Source: Pyxidicoccus fallax
Lineage (GTDB): Bacteria > Myxococcota > Myxococcia > Myxococcales > Myxococcaceae
Direction of reading: 5' to 3'
DNA length: 53,735 bases
Assembly (NCBI RefSeq): GCF_012933655.1
Contig: NZ_JABBJJ010000043.1
Coordinates: forward strand, 1-53,735
A model generated the notes under the pieces. That model was given only the letters and a program-made list of their open reading frames with translations, ran no database searches and was not told the origin of the DNA. Shown here one piece after another: positions 1 to 11,141 of the stretch. A program made the translations under genes and the position numbers. Each line of letters starts with the position of its first letter. Positions within the stretch are counted from its first letter, which is position 1.

Positions 1-1
1 C

Positions 2-811
2 CCGCCGACGCCCACCCCGACGCCCACGCCCACCCCGGGCAAGGACAAGTTCGGCGTGACGATGCTGTACCCGACGAAGGCCAGCGGCGAGCAGTGGTTC
101 CTCGCGGACAACGCCACGTCCGACAGCCGCTTCGACCCGCAGAAGACCATCACCCGCAACGCGGACGGCTCCTGGAAGATGAAGAACAGCCAGGTGCGCA
201 TGTCCGTCTTCACGTCCACTGGCTACAGCTCGTCCAGGATTCCCACGTACGACCGGGACGTGCTGGCCAGCCGCGGCTACATGCAGGCCGCGAACGACTG
301 GAAGAACGTGGAGATGACGGGCTTCGTGAAGCTCAACGCGGCGCAGGACGGCTCGGACAACTTCGACTGGTACGCGCGCGGCGGCAAGCACAACGACAAC
401 AACTCCGGCTGCGAGGGCAGCAGCTACAAGGCGGGCCTGCACTATGACGGCCGCGCCCGCTGGCAGAAGGAGACGTGGCACGTCTCCTACGAGCAGGCGT
501 CCTACAAGTCCGCCACCACCGCCCTCAAGGGCCGCTGGGTGGGCTTCAAGGCGGTGATGCGCAACACCACCGTCAGCGGCAAGGAGGCCGTGCGCCTGGA
601 GATGTACGTCAACGAGAACGCCGACAAGGTCACCTGGAAGAAGGTCTACGACATGATGGACTCCGGCGCCTGGGGCGGCGACGCCCAGCACTGCGGCGGC
701 GCCGTGGGGGCCATGCCCATTACGTGGGGCGGTCCCATCGCCACGTTCCGTTGGGACAACGCCAACGACGTGGACTTCAAGTGGCTGTCGGTCCGCGAAA
801 TCCAGCCGTAG
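2..811 (+). CDS. Secreted jelly-roll-like hypothetical protein, 5' truncated
   Basis: The reading frame is open from the first bases of the window, so the N-terminus lies outside it; 269 residues are present. The visible part starts with a Pro-Thr repeat (PTPTPTPTPTPGKDKFG), a typical linker between an exported N-terminal part and an extracellular domain. A ~245-residue domain follows, rich in aromatic and Gly/Asn residues (GVTMLYPTK, WYARGGKHN, FRWDNANDVDFKWLSVREIQP). This resembles beta-sandwich domains of bacterial polysaccharide lyase-like or carbohydrate-binding secreted proteins, but I see no catalytic motif I can name. Two Cys (CEGSS and HCGGA) could form a disulphide. A good rho-independent terminator follows. 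The fold and any sugar-binding role are inference. Confidence 0.7.
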   Translation, partial: PPTPTPTPTPTPGKDKFGVTMLYPTKASGEQWFLADNATSDSRFDPQKTITRNADGSWKMKNSQVRMSVFTSTGYSSSRIPTYDRDVLASRGYMQAANDWKNVEMTGFVKLNAAQDGSDNFDWYARGGKHNDNNSGCEGSSYKAGLHYDGRARWQKETWHVSYEQASYKSATTALKGRWVGFKAVMRNTTVSGKEAVRLEMYVNENADKVTWKKVYDMMDSGAWGGDAQHCGGAVGAMPITWGGPIATFRWDNANDVDFKWLSVREIQP

Positions 812-844
812 TCCCGGCTGGCCTGAATTGATTCACTGAAACAC

Positions 845-879
845 GAGGGCGCGGGGGCATTGTCTCCTCGCGCCCTTTT
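845..879 (+). terminator. Rho-independent terminator after the truncated gene
   Basis: GGGCGCG (847-853) pairs perfectly with CGCGCCC (869-875) across a 15-base loop. An extra A-T pair sits at the base and TTTT (876-879) follows. It lies 34 bases after the stop codon, where termination of the first gene is expected. Confidence 0.75.
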
Positions 880-939
880 CGCGTGCGGGGGCGGGCTTCG
901 GGCTTGGGCGCCGCGTCGGGCGGGGTGAAGATGCCCGGC

Positions 940-2238
940 ATGGAAGCCCTCGAGCGCTGGTTCCGCCTCAAGGAACGCGGCACCACCGTGGCCACGGAGC
1001 TGCGGGCCGGCGTGACGACGTTCCTGACGATGGCGTACATCCTGCTGGTCAATCCGCAAATCCTCGCGGAGGCGGGGATGCCGGCGGACGACGTGGTGTT
1101 CGCCACGGCGGTGGGCTCGGCGGTGGCCACGTTCATCATGGGCGCGTACGCCAACTTCCCGTTCGCGCTCGCGCCCGGCATGGGCATCAACGCCTACTTC
1201 ACCTACGGCATCGTGCAGGGGCTGGGCGTGGACTGGCGCGTGGCGCTCACCGCCGTCTTCGCCGAAGGGCTCATCTTCCTCTTCCTGTCCTTCGGCGGCG
1301 TGCGCACGGTGCTCATCAACGCCATCCCCGAGTCGCTGAAGCTGGCCACCACCACGGGCATCGGCCTGTTCCTGGCGCTCATCGGCCTGCGCAACGCGGG
1401 CATGGTGGTGGCGAGCCCCGCCACGCTGGTGCAGCTGGGCAACCTGCACGAGGGTGGCGTGCTGCTGGGCTTCGCGGGGCTGCTCCTCATCGGCGCGCTG
1501 GTGGCGCGGCGGGTGAAGGGGGCGCTGCTCATCGGTATCGCCGCGGTGGCGGTGGGAGCGTGGGCGCTGGGGCTGGCGCCGGGCCCGTCCGGCATCTTTC
1601 GCTGGCCCTCCCTGCCGCGCGAGACGCTGGGCGCGCTGGACTTCAGTGGCCTGTTCAGCGCGAAGGTGCTGGGCGTGACGCTGGCGCTGCTCTTCGTGGA
1701 CGTGTTCGACACGGCGGGCACGCTGCTGGGCATGGGGCGCATGGGCGGCTTCCTCACGCCCAAGGGTGAATTGCCGGGCGCGGGGAAGGCCTTCGTCGCG
1801 GACGCGGTGGGAACCATGGCCGGCGCCGCGCTGGGGACGAGCGCCATCACCACGTACATCGAGTCCGCCGCGGGCGTGGAGGACGGCGGGCGCACCGGCC
1901 TCACGGCGGTGACGGTGTCCGGGATGTTCCTCCTGGCGCTCTTCTTCACGCCGCTGCTCACCTCCATCCCCGCGGTGGCCACGGCGCCCGCGCTGGTGGC
2001 GGTGGGGGCGATGATGATGTCCGGCGCGGTGGAGGTGCCCTGGACCCGCTTCGACGAGGCGCTACCGGCCTTCCTCACGGTGGCGCTGATGCCCTTCACC
2101 TATTCCATCGCCCACGGCGTGTCGGCGGGCATCGTCAGCTATGCGGTGCTCAAACTGCTGATGGGCCGCCCGCGGGACGCCCACCCGGTGCTGTATGTCC
2201 TGGCGGTGTTGCTGGGCGTGTACCACGCGTTCGCCTGA
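940..2238 (+). CDS. NCS2 family purine (xanthine/guanine/hypoxanthine) permease
   Basis: About 432 residues with 12-14 hydrophobic segments. It matches the AzgA-like branch of the NCS2 nucleobase:cation symporters. The N-terminal LRAGVTTFLTMAYILLVNPQIL and the following FPFALAPGMGINAYFTYGIV are hallmarks of that branch, as are LFVDVFDTAGTL and the GTSAITTYIESAAGVEDGGRTG segment that lines the substrate site in family members. It should import a purine base with H+ or Na+ across the inner membrane; which purine cannot be told. The chosen start gives MEALERWFRLKERGTT, the usual family N-terminus, with a GGTGAAG-like site 9 bases upstream. ATG 931 is an alternative. No coupled neighbour. Confidence 0.88.
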   Translation: MEALERWFRLKERGTTVATELRAGVTTFLTMAYILLVNPQILAEAGMPADDVVFATAVGSAVATFIMGAYANFPFALAPGMGINAYFTYGIVQGLGVDWRVALTAVFAEGLIFLFLSFGGVRTVLINAIPESLKLATTTGIGLFLALIGLRNAGMVVASPATLVQLGNLHEGGVLLGFAGLLLIGALVARRVKGALLIGIAAVAVGAWALGLAPGPSGIFRWPSLPRETLGALDFSGLFSAKVLGVTLALLFVDVFDTAGTLLGMGRMGGFLTPKGELPGAGKAFVADAVGTMAGAALGTSAITTYIESAAGVEDGGRTGLTAVTVSGMFLLALFFTPLLTSIPAVATAPALVAVGAMMMSGAVEVPWTRFDEALPAFLTVALMPFTYSIAHGVSAGIVSYAVLKLLMGRPRDAHPVLYVLAVLLGVYHAFA

Positions 2239-2375
2239 GGGGCGGCCGACAGGGCTTTCAATGGGCGCCATCAGCCCCGGGGCGGAGTAGGCTGGGAGAC
2301 GGGGGCTTCCCCGGCCTGTCTCCGGGGTTCCCGTAGTCGACACACGCCCTCATCCGTGCTCTCCATTCGCCCGCC

Positions 2376-3812
<1,437 letters not shown>

Positions 3813-3830
3813 GCGGAAAGCCGTCCCACG

Positions 3831-3867
3831 GGCCCGCGTGGCGCTTCGCCGCGCGGGCCTTGTTGTT
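3831..3867 (+). terminator. Rho-independent terminator after the M20 peptidase gene
   Basis: GGCCCGCG (3831-3838) pairs perfectly with CGCGGGCC (3852-3859), and TTGTTGTT follows. It begins 19 bases after the peptidase stop codon. Confidence 0.65.
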
Positions 3868-4077
3868 CCCGGGTTGCACCGGGGCGCTGTCGGTGGGCAT
3901 CTCGCTGCTGGGCCCGGTGCGCTACCTCAAGAAGTACCCGAGCTACCTGAAGATGGAGGCCCTGCCGAGTTCACCGCGGGCCTCATCGACGAGGGCGTGC
4001 GCGCCACCCACGTGCTGCCCCAGATGGAGCTCCAGGAAGTCTCACCCACGCGCTTCGACCTGCTGGTGCGCTGGTAG
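3860..4077 (+). pseudogene. Frameshifted gene relic (C-terminal fragment)
   Basis: Two adjacent frames each carry half of a plausible protein end. Frame 2 reads SVGISLLGPVRYLKKYPSYL up to about 3958. Frame 1 then continues as EFTAGLIDEGVRATHVLPQM and finishes ...VSPTRFDLLVRW before a stop at 4075-4077. A small indel near 3955-3970 would join them, and no credible start exists. The C-terminus is reminiscent of the ~200-residue DUF2378-type hypotheticals common in Myxococcus, but that is a guess. The start of the relic overlaps the tail of the peptidase terminator, so it is probably not transcribed. Confidence 0.5.
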
Positions 4078-4109
4078 CACGTCCCCAGCGCACCCCAGGG
4101 AGCGGCCGA

Positions 4110-4586
4110 CTACAGGCAGCCGATGAGGTTGTCGTAGACGGTCTGCCCGGTGCCCGGCACCGTCGCGTACAGCGGCGAGGGACCGGAGAGCGCGGACAGG
4201 AACGCGCTGACGGAGGTGCCAGGGGCCACGGCGATGGGGCAGGTGAAGGACTGCGTCTCCACCGTGATGGCGCCGGTGAAGTAGTTCACCTCCTCGTTGC
4301 TGGCGGCGAAGACCCACACGCACTGGCCAATGTTGCCCGAGCGCTGGTTGACGGAGCAGCGGAAGCGCAGCGACTGGATGTTGCTGTAGTCGCCCTCGCA
4401 GAACGTGTCGCCGCAGATGTCGTCGAAGTTCTGCGTGAGGTTGGAGCGCAGCGTGTACCAGGCCGTGATGTCCGCCTCGGACGTCAGGTAGCTGGCAATG
4501 TCGACGAAGCCCCGGTTGGAGGTCTGCGCGACGGCGACGGAGGAGACGGAGAGACCCAGGACAGCCACGACAAGCGACGAACGCAT
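4110..4586 (-). CDS. Small exported hypothetical protein
   Basis: 158 residues. MRSSLVVAVLGLSVSSVAVAQ is a clear Sec signal peptide with a probable cleavage after AVA. The mature part is ~135 residues with six Cys (DICGDTFCEGD, RFRCSV, QCVWVF, FTCPIA, LIGCL), suggesting disulphides after export. The start is the ATG at 4586, which puts an AAGGAAGG ribosome site 12 bases upstream. A TTG at 4598 directly abuts that site and is less likely. I do not recognise a family. It is convergent with the upstream relic and divergent from the glutathione transferase gene. Confidence 0.7.
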   Translation of the reverse strand: MRSSLVVAVLGLSVSSVAVAQTSNRGFVDIASYLTSEADITAWYTLRSNLTQNFDDICGDTFCEGDYSNIQSLRFRCSVNQRSGNIGQCVWVFAASNEEVNYFTGAITVETQSFTCPIAVAPGTSVSAFLSALSGPSPLYATVPGTGQTVYDNLIGCL

Positions 4587-4703
4587 GCTCACGGACAACC
4601 TTCCTTGTCAGGGGTGAAGTCCGCATAGTCCTACAAAACCGGGTTGCTTGGGCAACAAGATGGAAACAGCAGTGCCCTGTGTTCCCTATCTGGAGGAATC
4701 CCG

Positions 4704-5276
4704 ATGAAGCTCTACTTCAATCCCCAGAGTCGCGCGGTCATCGCGAAGTGGATGTTGGACGAGTGCGGCGCGAAGTACGACCTGGTGCACGTCGACCTGC
4801 AGAAGCGCGAGCACAAGTCGCCGGAGTTCCTGGCCATCAACCCCGCCGGCAAGCTGCCCGCGCTGGTGGACGGCGAGGCGCGGCTGTTCGAGAACGCGGC
4901 CATCTGCCTGTACCTCGGTGACAAGTTCCCCGAGGCCCGGCTCGCACCGAAGCCGGACGCGCCGGAGCGCGGGCGGTACCTGTCGCTGGTGGTCTACTCG
5001 ACGTCGCAGTTGGAGCCGTCCATGGGCGACTTCCTGATGAACCTGGAGACGCCGCCGCAGCGGGGCTGGACGGACTTCACCTCCGCGCTGAACGCCGTGG
5101 AGCGCGAGCTGGGCAACGGGCCGTGGCTCTTTGGCGACTGGTTCACGGCGGCGGACGTGATGATTGGCTCGATGTTCATCTGGGCCCGCATCCAGGGCCA
5201 CCGCAGCGGCCGCCCGTCGATTGACGCCTACGTGGACCGGCTGCTGCAGCGGCCCAAGGGGCTGAGGCCGAGCTGA
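4704..5276 (+). CDS. Glutathione S-transferase family protein
   Basis: 190 residues, slightly shorter than the usual 200-220. The N-terminal thioredoxin-like domain has KLYFNPQSRAVIAKWML with a Ser/Arg at the active-site position. It also has NPAGKLPALVDG (the cis-Pro loop) and LFENAAICLYLGDKFP, the Glu-Asn/Ser glutathione-binding segment. The helical C-terminal domain contains PWLFGDWFTAADVMIGSMFIWA, the N-capping-box region. Cytoplasmic glutathione conjugation or detoxification is expected. The start is fixed by GGAGGA six bases upstream of ATG 4704. The C-terminus is short (RPKGLRPS). The SDR gene follows 75 bases later on the same strand and may be co-transcribed. Confidence 0.88.
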   Translation: MKLYFNPQSRAVIAKWMLDECGAKYDLVHVDLQKREHKSPEFLAINPAGKLPALVDGEARLFENAAICLYLGDKFPEARLAPKPDAPERGRYLSLVVYSTSQLEPSMGDFLMNLETPPQRGWTDFTSALNAVERELGNGPWLFGDWFTAADVMIGSMFIWARIQGHRSGRPSIDAYVDRLLQRPKGLRPS

Positions 5277-5351
5277 GCGCGCACGCGCGTTATCCCGGGT
5301 TAATGAGACCGGGCGGACGGGCCCGTACAACCTCGAGCGTCAGGAGGCGGT

Positions 5352-6134
5352 ATGGCCAGGACGCTCGGGGAAGCGAAGGTGGTGTTGATTACCGGCGGCA
5401 CACATGGCGTGGGCCGGGCGCTGGTGGAGAAGTACGCGCGCGAGGGGTGGCGGGTCGCGACGTGCTCGCGGCGCGAGGAGGAGCTGCGCACGCTGGAGCG
5501 GGAGGTCTCCGGCGCGCGGGGCTTCGTCTGCGACGTGGGGCGCGCCGAGGAGCGGCGCCGGCTGCTCGAGGCGGTGCGGCGCGAGGTGGGGCCCGTGCAG
5601 GGACTCATCAACAACGCCGCCATCCAGCACGCCTATGGGGTGTCGGAGGCCGGGGCGCTGGAGGACCGGCTCGACGAGGAGGTGCGCATCAACCTGGTGG
5701 CGCCGCTCGCGCTCGGGCACGCCGTGCTGGCCGAGGTAGCCTCGCGGGGTGGCTTCATCGCGAATGTCTCCTCGGGGCTGGCGTACATCCCCCGGTCCCG
5801 CTCGCCGGTCTACTGCGCGACGAAGGCCGCGCTCTCCATGTACACGCGGTCCGCGCTGCTGCAGCGGCCGGGGGCTCGCTTCGTGGAGGTGGTGTTGCCG
5901 CTCGTCGACACGCGGATGACCGCGGGCCGGGGGAGCGGGAAGCTGAGCCCCGCCGCCACGGCCGAGCAGATTCACGACGGCATTGCCAGCGGCGCCTCCG
6001 TGGTCCACGTGGGGAAGACGCGGCTGCTGCCCTTCCTGTTGCGCGTGGCGCCCGGACTGCTGGCGCGGGTGATGAACCGCGAGGACGCGCCGCGCCACAC
6101 GGCGGAGCTGCCGGCGGGCGGGGTACCCCCCTGA
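5352..6134 (+). CDS. Short-chain dehydrogenase/reductase (SDR)
   Basis: 260 residues. The Rossmann motif TGGTHGVG lies at residues 15-22, followed by CSRREEEL (the NADP-type basic residues after beta2), LINNAAIQ, NVSSGLAYIP and the catalytic YCATK (Tyr154, Lys158). This is a classical NAD(P)H-dependent SDR. The end, FLLRVAPGLLARVM, resembles the DltE/short-chain acyl-type SDRs, but the substrate is unknown. AGGAGG stands about 5 bases ahead of ATG 5352. It follows the glutathione transferase gene and precedes a Crp/Fnr regulator; a joint stress role is inference only. Confidence 0.88.
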   Translation: MARTLGEAKVVLITGGTHGVGRALVEKYAREGWRVATCSRREEELRTLEREVSGARGFVCDVGRAEERRRLLEAVRREVGPVQGLINNAAIQHAYGVSEAGALEDRLDEEVRINLVAPLALGHAVLAEVASRGGFIANVSSGLAYIPRSRSPVYCATKAALSMYTRSALLQRPGARFVEVVLPLVDTRMTAGRGSGKLSPAATAEQIHDGIASGASVVHVGKTRLLPFLLRVAPGLLARVMNREDAPRHTAELPAGGVPP

Positions 6135-6237
6135 TGAACGGCCCGCCGAAATTCGCCGCCGCCGCGTTCGCGCTGTCCGGGGACGTGACGCAGAAGGTGA
6201 TGATGCGCCCTCCCTGAAGCCCTATCCTGTGCGAGCC

Positions 6238-6867
6238 ATGGCTGAGACGGGCCCGGAGCGCGAGGAGCTGCTCTCCCTTCGACGGGGACTGGAGGGCCTC
6301 GCGCCGCTTCCGGACGCCGCGTGGCGCGACTTCGCGAAGGTGCTGAAGAGGCGTCGGCTGAAGGCGTCGGAGACCTGGGTCCGGCATGGAGACACGCCGG
6401 ACCAGGTGGCGGTGCTCTCCAGCGGGCTCATGCGCCTGTACTACCTGCGCGAGGACGGGCGAGAGCTCATCAAGGGCTTCATCCGCCCCGGAGGCTGGGT
6501 GGCCATCCTGGACGCGTTGCTGCTGAAGCAGCCGAGCCGCGTCACGGCGGAGGCGCTCGCTCCCTCCACGCTCTGGACGCTGCCGTACCGCGAGCTGGAG
6601 CGGCTGTGCGAGGCGCACGCCTTCTGGGGGCTCGCGACGCGGCGGTTGCTGGAGCGGCTCTACGTGCGGAAGGTGCAGCGCGAGGCCGCGTTCCTGCTCG
6701 ACAGCCCGGCGGACCGGTACCTCGAGTTCCTGCGGGAGTTCGCGGATGTCCAGGCGCTCATCCCCGACTACCACGTGGCCTCGTACCTCGGCGTGACGCC
6801 GGTGGCGCTGAGCCGGATTCGCGGACGGCTCGGGTTGGTGAAGCGGCCGGCGCGTTCAGCCCGTTAG
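6238..6867 (+). CDS. Crp/Fnr family transcriptional regulator
   Basis: 209 residues. An N-terminal cyclic-nucleotide-binding-like beta-barrel (about residues 15-120: VAVLSSGLMRLYYLREDGRELIKGFIRPGGW, with a partial phosphate cassette) is joined by a long helix to a C-terminal winged helix. The recognition segment is VASYLGVTPVALSRIRGRL. The canonical cAMP-binding Arg/Glu pattern is not clearly present and there are no FNR-type Cys clusters, so the ligand is unknown. The start is ATG 6238; an in-frame GTG at 6229 adds three residues. The gene follows the SDR gene by about 100 bases. Confidence 0.85.
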   Translation: MAETGPEREELLSLRRGLEGLAPLPDAAWRDFAKVLKRRRLKASETWVRHGDTPDQVAVLSSGLMRLYYLREDGRELIKGFIRPGGWVAILDALLLKQPSRVTAEALAPSTLWTLPYRELERLCEAHAFWGLATRRLLERLYVRKVQREAAFLLDSPADRYLEFLREFADVQALIPDYHVASYLGVTPVALSRIRGRLGLVKRPARSAR

Positions 6868-7036
6868 TGGAGAGCAGGCGACCCGGCGGGCCCAGGGGCG
6901 CCTCCTCCCGGGGCGCGGTGGGAACCTCGAGAGCGGGCCCTGCCTGGCACGCCTGACAGCGGCCGGGCATGTGTCTCCGCGGCGCGCGGCCATGCGGGTG
7001 CTGGTCCCCAGCCCTGGCCGTCCCCACTGTGCCCTC

Positions 7037-8581
7037 ATGGAGATGGAGCTGCCGGTGATGGACCGCGCCGTGGCGGCGGGCCGCGTGAGCCCACGCGGAG
7101 TTCGCTTGTGGATGCGCTCGCCGGGAGGCGGCGTCCACCGCCTGGAGCTGTGGCTGGACGCGGCACCCTCGGAGGGAGTCGCCTTCGCCTTCGACATGGG
7201 GGACCGCTCCCAGGCCGACCACACCTTCTCCTTCGCCTATCCGGACGACATCCCCGGCGCGCGTCCGCTGGAGCCGGTGACGCGCTACGGCTTCCGCATC
7301 CGCCGCGCGGATGGCGTGCTCGTCGGCGAGGGGCGCTTCGAGACGCTCCCCGCGCGGCGCGCCCAGATGCCCCGGCGCTTCTGCATCGGCGTGGCGAGCT
7401 GCCACCAGCCCTTCGACCAGGACGGGCGGATGCACGAGATGGGCATCCGCATGCTGCGCGTGGCGCGCGTCGCCTGGGAGCGCTGCGACGTGAAGCAGGT
7501 GCTGTGGACGGGGGACCAGCTCTACGCGGACTTCCCGGAGTCGCAGTCCCTCTTCGACCCGGAGTACTTCAAGCAGGTGGGGCCGCCGGGCCGCGCCAGC
7601 CTGCTGGAGTGCACGCACGACGAGGCGCGCGCGGTGTATCACGCGCGCTACCGGCGCAACTGGGGCCACCCGGACTGGCTCGCGCTCCAGGCGCGCTTCC
7701 CCGGCTATCCCATCCTCGATGACCACGAGGTGGCCGACAACTACGGCTCCCTGCCCGAGCACCACCACGCGAAGTGGCGCCACCTGCGCGACGCGGCCGA
7801 GGCCGCCTACCGCGACTACCAGCACTCGCGCGTGGAGCCGATGCGGCCCGGTGACGACGGCCCCTACGACTATTCCTTCGAGTACGGCGCCGCCGCGGGC
7901 TACGTGCTCGACGTGCGCTCCGAGCGGCGCTCGGCGGATGGGGACCATGCGCGCGTCTTCGCACCGCACCAGCTGGAGCACTTCGCCACGTGGCTGAACG
8001 CGAACGCCGACGCGCCGGTGCTATTCATCGTGGTGAGCGTGCCGCCGTTCTTCATGCCGGGCTGGCTGTCACGGCTGGCCCGCTACGTACCGGGCAGCTT
8101 CCGCGAGGACGCGCATGACCGGTGGGTGCACCCGCAGTACCGCGCCGACCGTTGCCGCCTGCTGGAGCTCATCAAGCACCACCAGCTGCGCCACCCGAGG
8201 CAGCGAGTGGTGCTCGTGGGCGGCGACGTGCACGTGGGCTACGCGGCCCGGTGCGACTGGCGCACGGACCCGCCGACGTCGCTGTACCAGTTCGTGTCGA
8301 GTTCCATCACCCACAAGCTGTCGTCGCTCGACTGGCACCTGGCACGCCACCTGCCGCGCACGCACTTCGTGATGTCTGATTTGGACGGGCGCTCGGCGCG
8401 CATCCACCTGCTGGGCGGCAACCTCGCGCGCGTCTTCGAGCAGCCGGTGGGCGGCCTCAACGTGGGCGCCATCGAGGTGGAAATCGACGGTGACGAGGCC
8501 CGGCTCAACTTCAAGCTGTACGGCGAGGACGAGGACACCCCGGACGAACCGAAGCTCCTGTTCGAGTCGGGCTTCCAGTAG
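7037..8581 (+). CDS. Alkaline phosphatase D (PhoD)-like metallophosphatase
   Basis: About 514 residues. An N-terminal fibronectin/Ig-like region (VSPRGVRLWMRSPGG) precedes the PhoD-type metallophosphoesterase core. Core motifs are CIGVASCHQPFD, VLWTGDQLYADFP, ILDDHEVADNYGS (the DDHE box characteristic of PhoD), VSVPPFFMPG and VLVGGDVHVGYA. A Tat or Sec signal is not evident from ATG 7037 or from upstream ATGs, so it is probably cytoplasmic, unlike secreted PhoD. It should be a phosphomonoesterase or phosphodiesterase using Ca/Fe or similar ions; the substrate is unknown. It is convergent with the kinase gene, with only 34 bases between the stops. Confidence 0.83.
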   Translation: MEMELPVMDRAVAAGRVSPRGVRLWMRSPGGGVHRLELWLDAAPSEGVAFAFDMGDRSQADHTFSFAYPDDIPGARPLEPVTRYGFRIRRADGVLVGEGRFETLPARRAQMPRRFCIGVASCHQPFDQDGRMHEMGIRMLRVARVAWERCDVKQVLWTGDQLYADFPESQSLFDPEYFKQVGPPGRASLLECTHDEARAVYHARYRRNWGHPDWLALQARFPGYPILDDHEVADNYGSLPEHHHAKWRHLRDAAEAAYRDYQHSRVEPMRPGDDGPYDYSFEYGAAAGYVLDVRSERRSADGDHARVFAPHQLEHFATWLNANADAPVLFIVVSVPPFFMPGWLSRLARYVPGSFREDAHDRWVHPQYRADRCRLLELIKHHQLRHPRQRVVLVGGDVHVGYAARCDWRTDPPTSLYQFVSSSITHKLSSLDWHLARHLPRTHFVMSDLDGRSARIHLLGGNLARVFEQPVGGLNVGAIEVEIDGDEARLNFKLYGEDEDTPDEPKLLFESGFQ

Positions 8582-8615
8582 GCGCTCCGCCCCGGGAAGG
8601 GCGAGAGCGCGGGGC

Positions 8616-10241
<1,626 letters not shown>

Positions 10242-10350
10242 GATTGTCCGGCGAGACTATCCCTGTTTCTCACCGGGTGGGAAATGCCAAGTCATGGATA
10301 ACCCCACAGAAGGCTCGTCCCGCGGGGCAGGAGTCCAGTCGATGTAGGGC

Positions 10351-11112
10351 TCACGCCTTCATCTTGTAACCGGAACGCAACACTCCATAGGTGACAACTG
10401 TGGCCACCACGGCGACGCCGGCCAGGATGGCCCCGCCCATGAGGGGGGGGTAGATGCTGCGGCCGAGCAGCCCGTACCGCAGCCCCTCCACCATGTAGAC
10501 CATGGGGTTGAAGAGGCTGATGGCGTTCCAGGGCGAGGGCAGCTCCCGCACCGAGTAGAAGACGCCGCCCAGGAAGGTGAGGGGCAGCATCACGAAGGTC
10601 GGGAAGAAGTTGATTTGCTCGAACTTCTCCGCCCACACGGCCGCGAGCATGCCGAGCACGCTGAAGACGTAGGAGGACAGAAGCAGGAAGTAGGCGGCCA
10701 CCCACGCGTGCTCCAGGCTGAAGCCGGTGAAGACGGCGGCCACGGCCCAGGTGAGGCCACCCACCACGAGGCCGCGCACCATGGCGCCGCCGATGAAGCC
10801 GGCCATCAGCTCGCCGGGCCCCAGCGGGGACACCAGCAGGTCCACCACCGTGCCCTGGATCTTGGTGATGAACAGGGACGAGGAGCTGTTGAGGAAGGCG
10901 TTGTTGGCGATGCCGAGGAAGACGAGCCCGGGCACGATGAAGTGCAGGTAGGGCGAGCCCTCCACCGTCTGGATGCGGCCGGAGATGGAGTAGCCGAAGA
11001 CGATGAAGTACAGCGTGGTGCTGATGAGGGGCGAGAGGACCGTCTGGCCCGGCACCCGCATGAAGCGGCGGACCTCCTTCGCGAACAGCGTCTGCATCCC
11101 GAGGACGTTCAT
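10351..11112 (-). CDS. ABC-2 type transporter permease
   Basis: 253 residues with six hydrophobic segments. It has the ABC-2 family layout: FAKEVRRFMRVPGQTVLSPL before TM1, YSISGRIQTVEGSPYLHFIVPG in the first loop, and PLTFLGGVFYSVRELPSPW near the end. It forms the membrane channel of an export system with the ATPase encoded just upstream, whose stop is 29 bases before this start. Such pairs export drugs, polysaccharides or lipids; the cargo cannot be inferred. The two genes read toward the kinase gene on the same strand. Confidence 0.9.
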   Translation of the reverse strand: MNVLGMQTLFAKEVRRFMRVPGQTVLSPLISTTLYFIVFGYSISGRIQTVEGSPYLHFIVPGLVFLGIANNAFLNSSSSLFITKIQGTVVDLLVSPLGPGELMAGFIGGAMVRGLVVGGLTWAVAAVFTGFSLEHAWVAAYFLLLSSYVFSVLGMLAAVWAEKFEQINFFPTFVMLPLTFLGGVFYSVRELPSPWNAISLFNPMVYMVEGLRYGLLGRSIYPPLMGGAILAGVAVVATVVTYGVLRSGYKMKA

Positions 11113-11141
11113 GGTGGGCAGGGTGTGGAGCGCGGGGGTTG

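Noticed and set aside
6944..6962. TGGCACG...GC resembling a sigma-54 promoter before the PhoD-like gene
   Set aside because: The spacing between GG and GC is 11 instead of 10 bases and the -12 element is not TTGC, so it is a chance match.
8589..8615. GCCCCG/CGGGGC hairpin between the PhoD-like and kinase stops
   Set aside because: A 6-bp stem with a long loop and no T-run is too weak to claim as a terminator in this GC-rich DNA.
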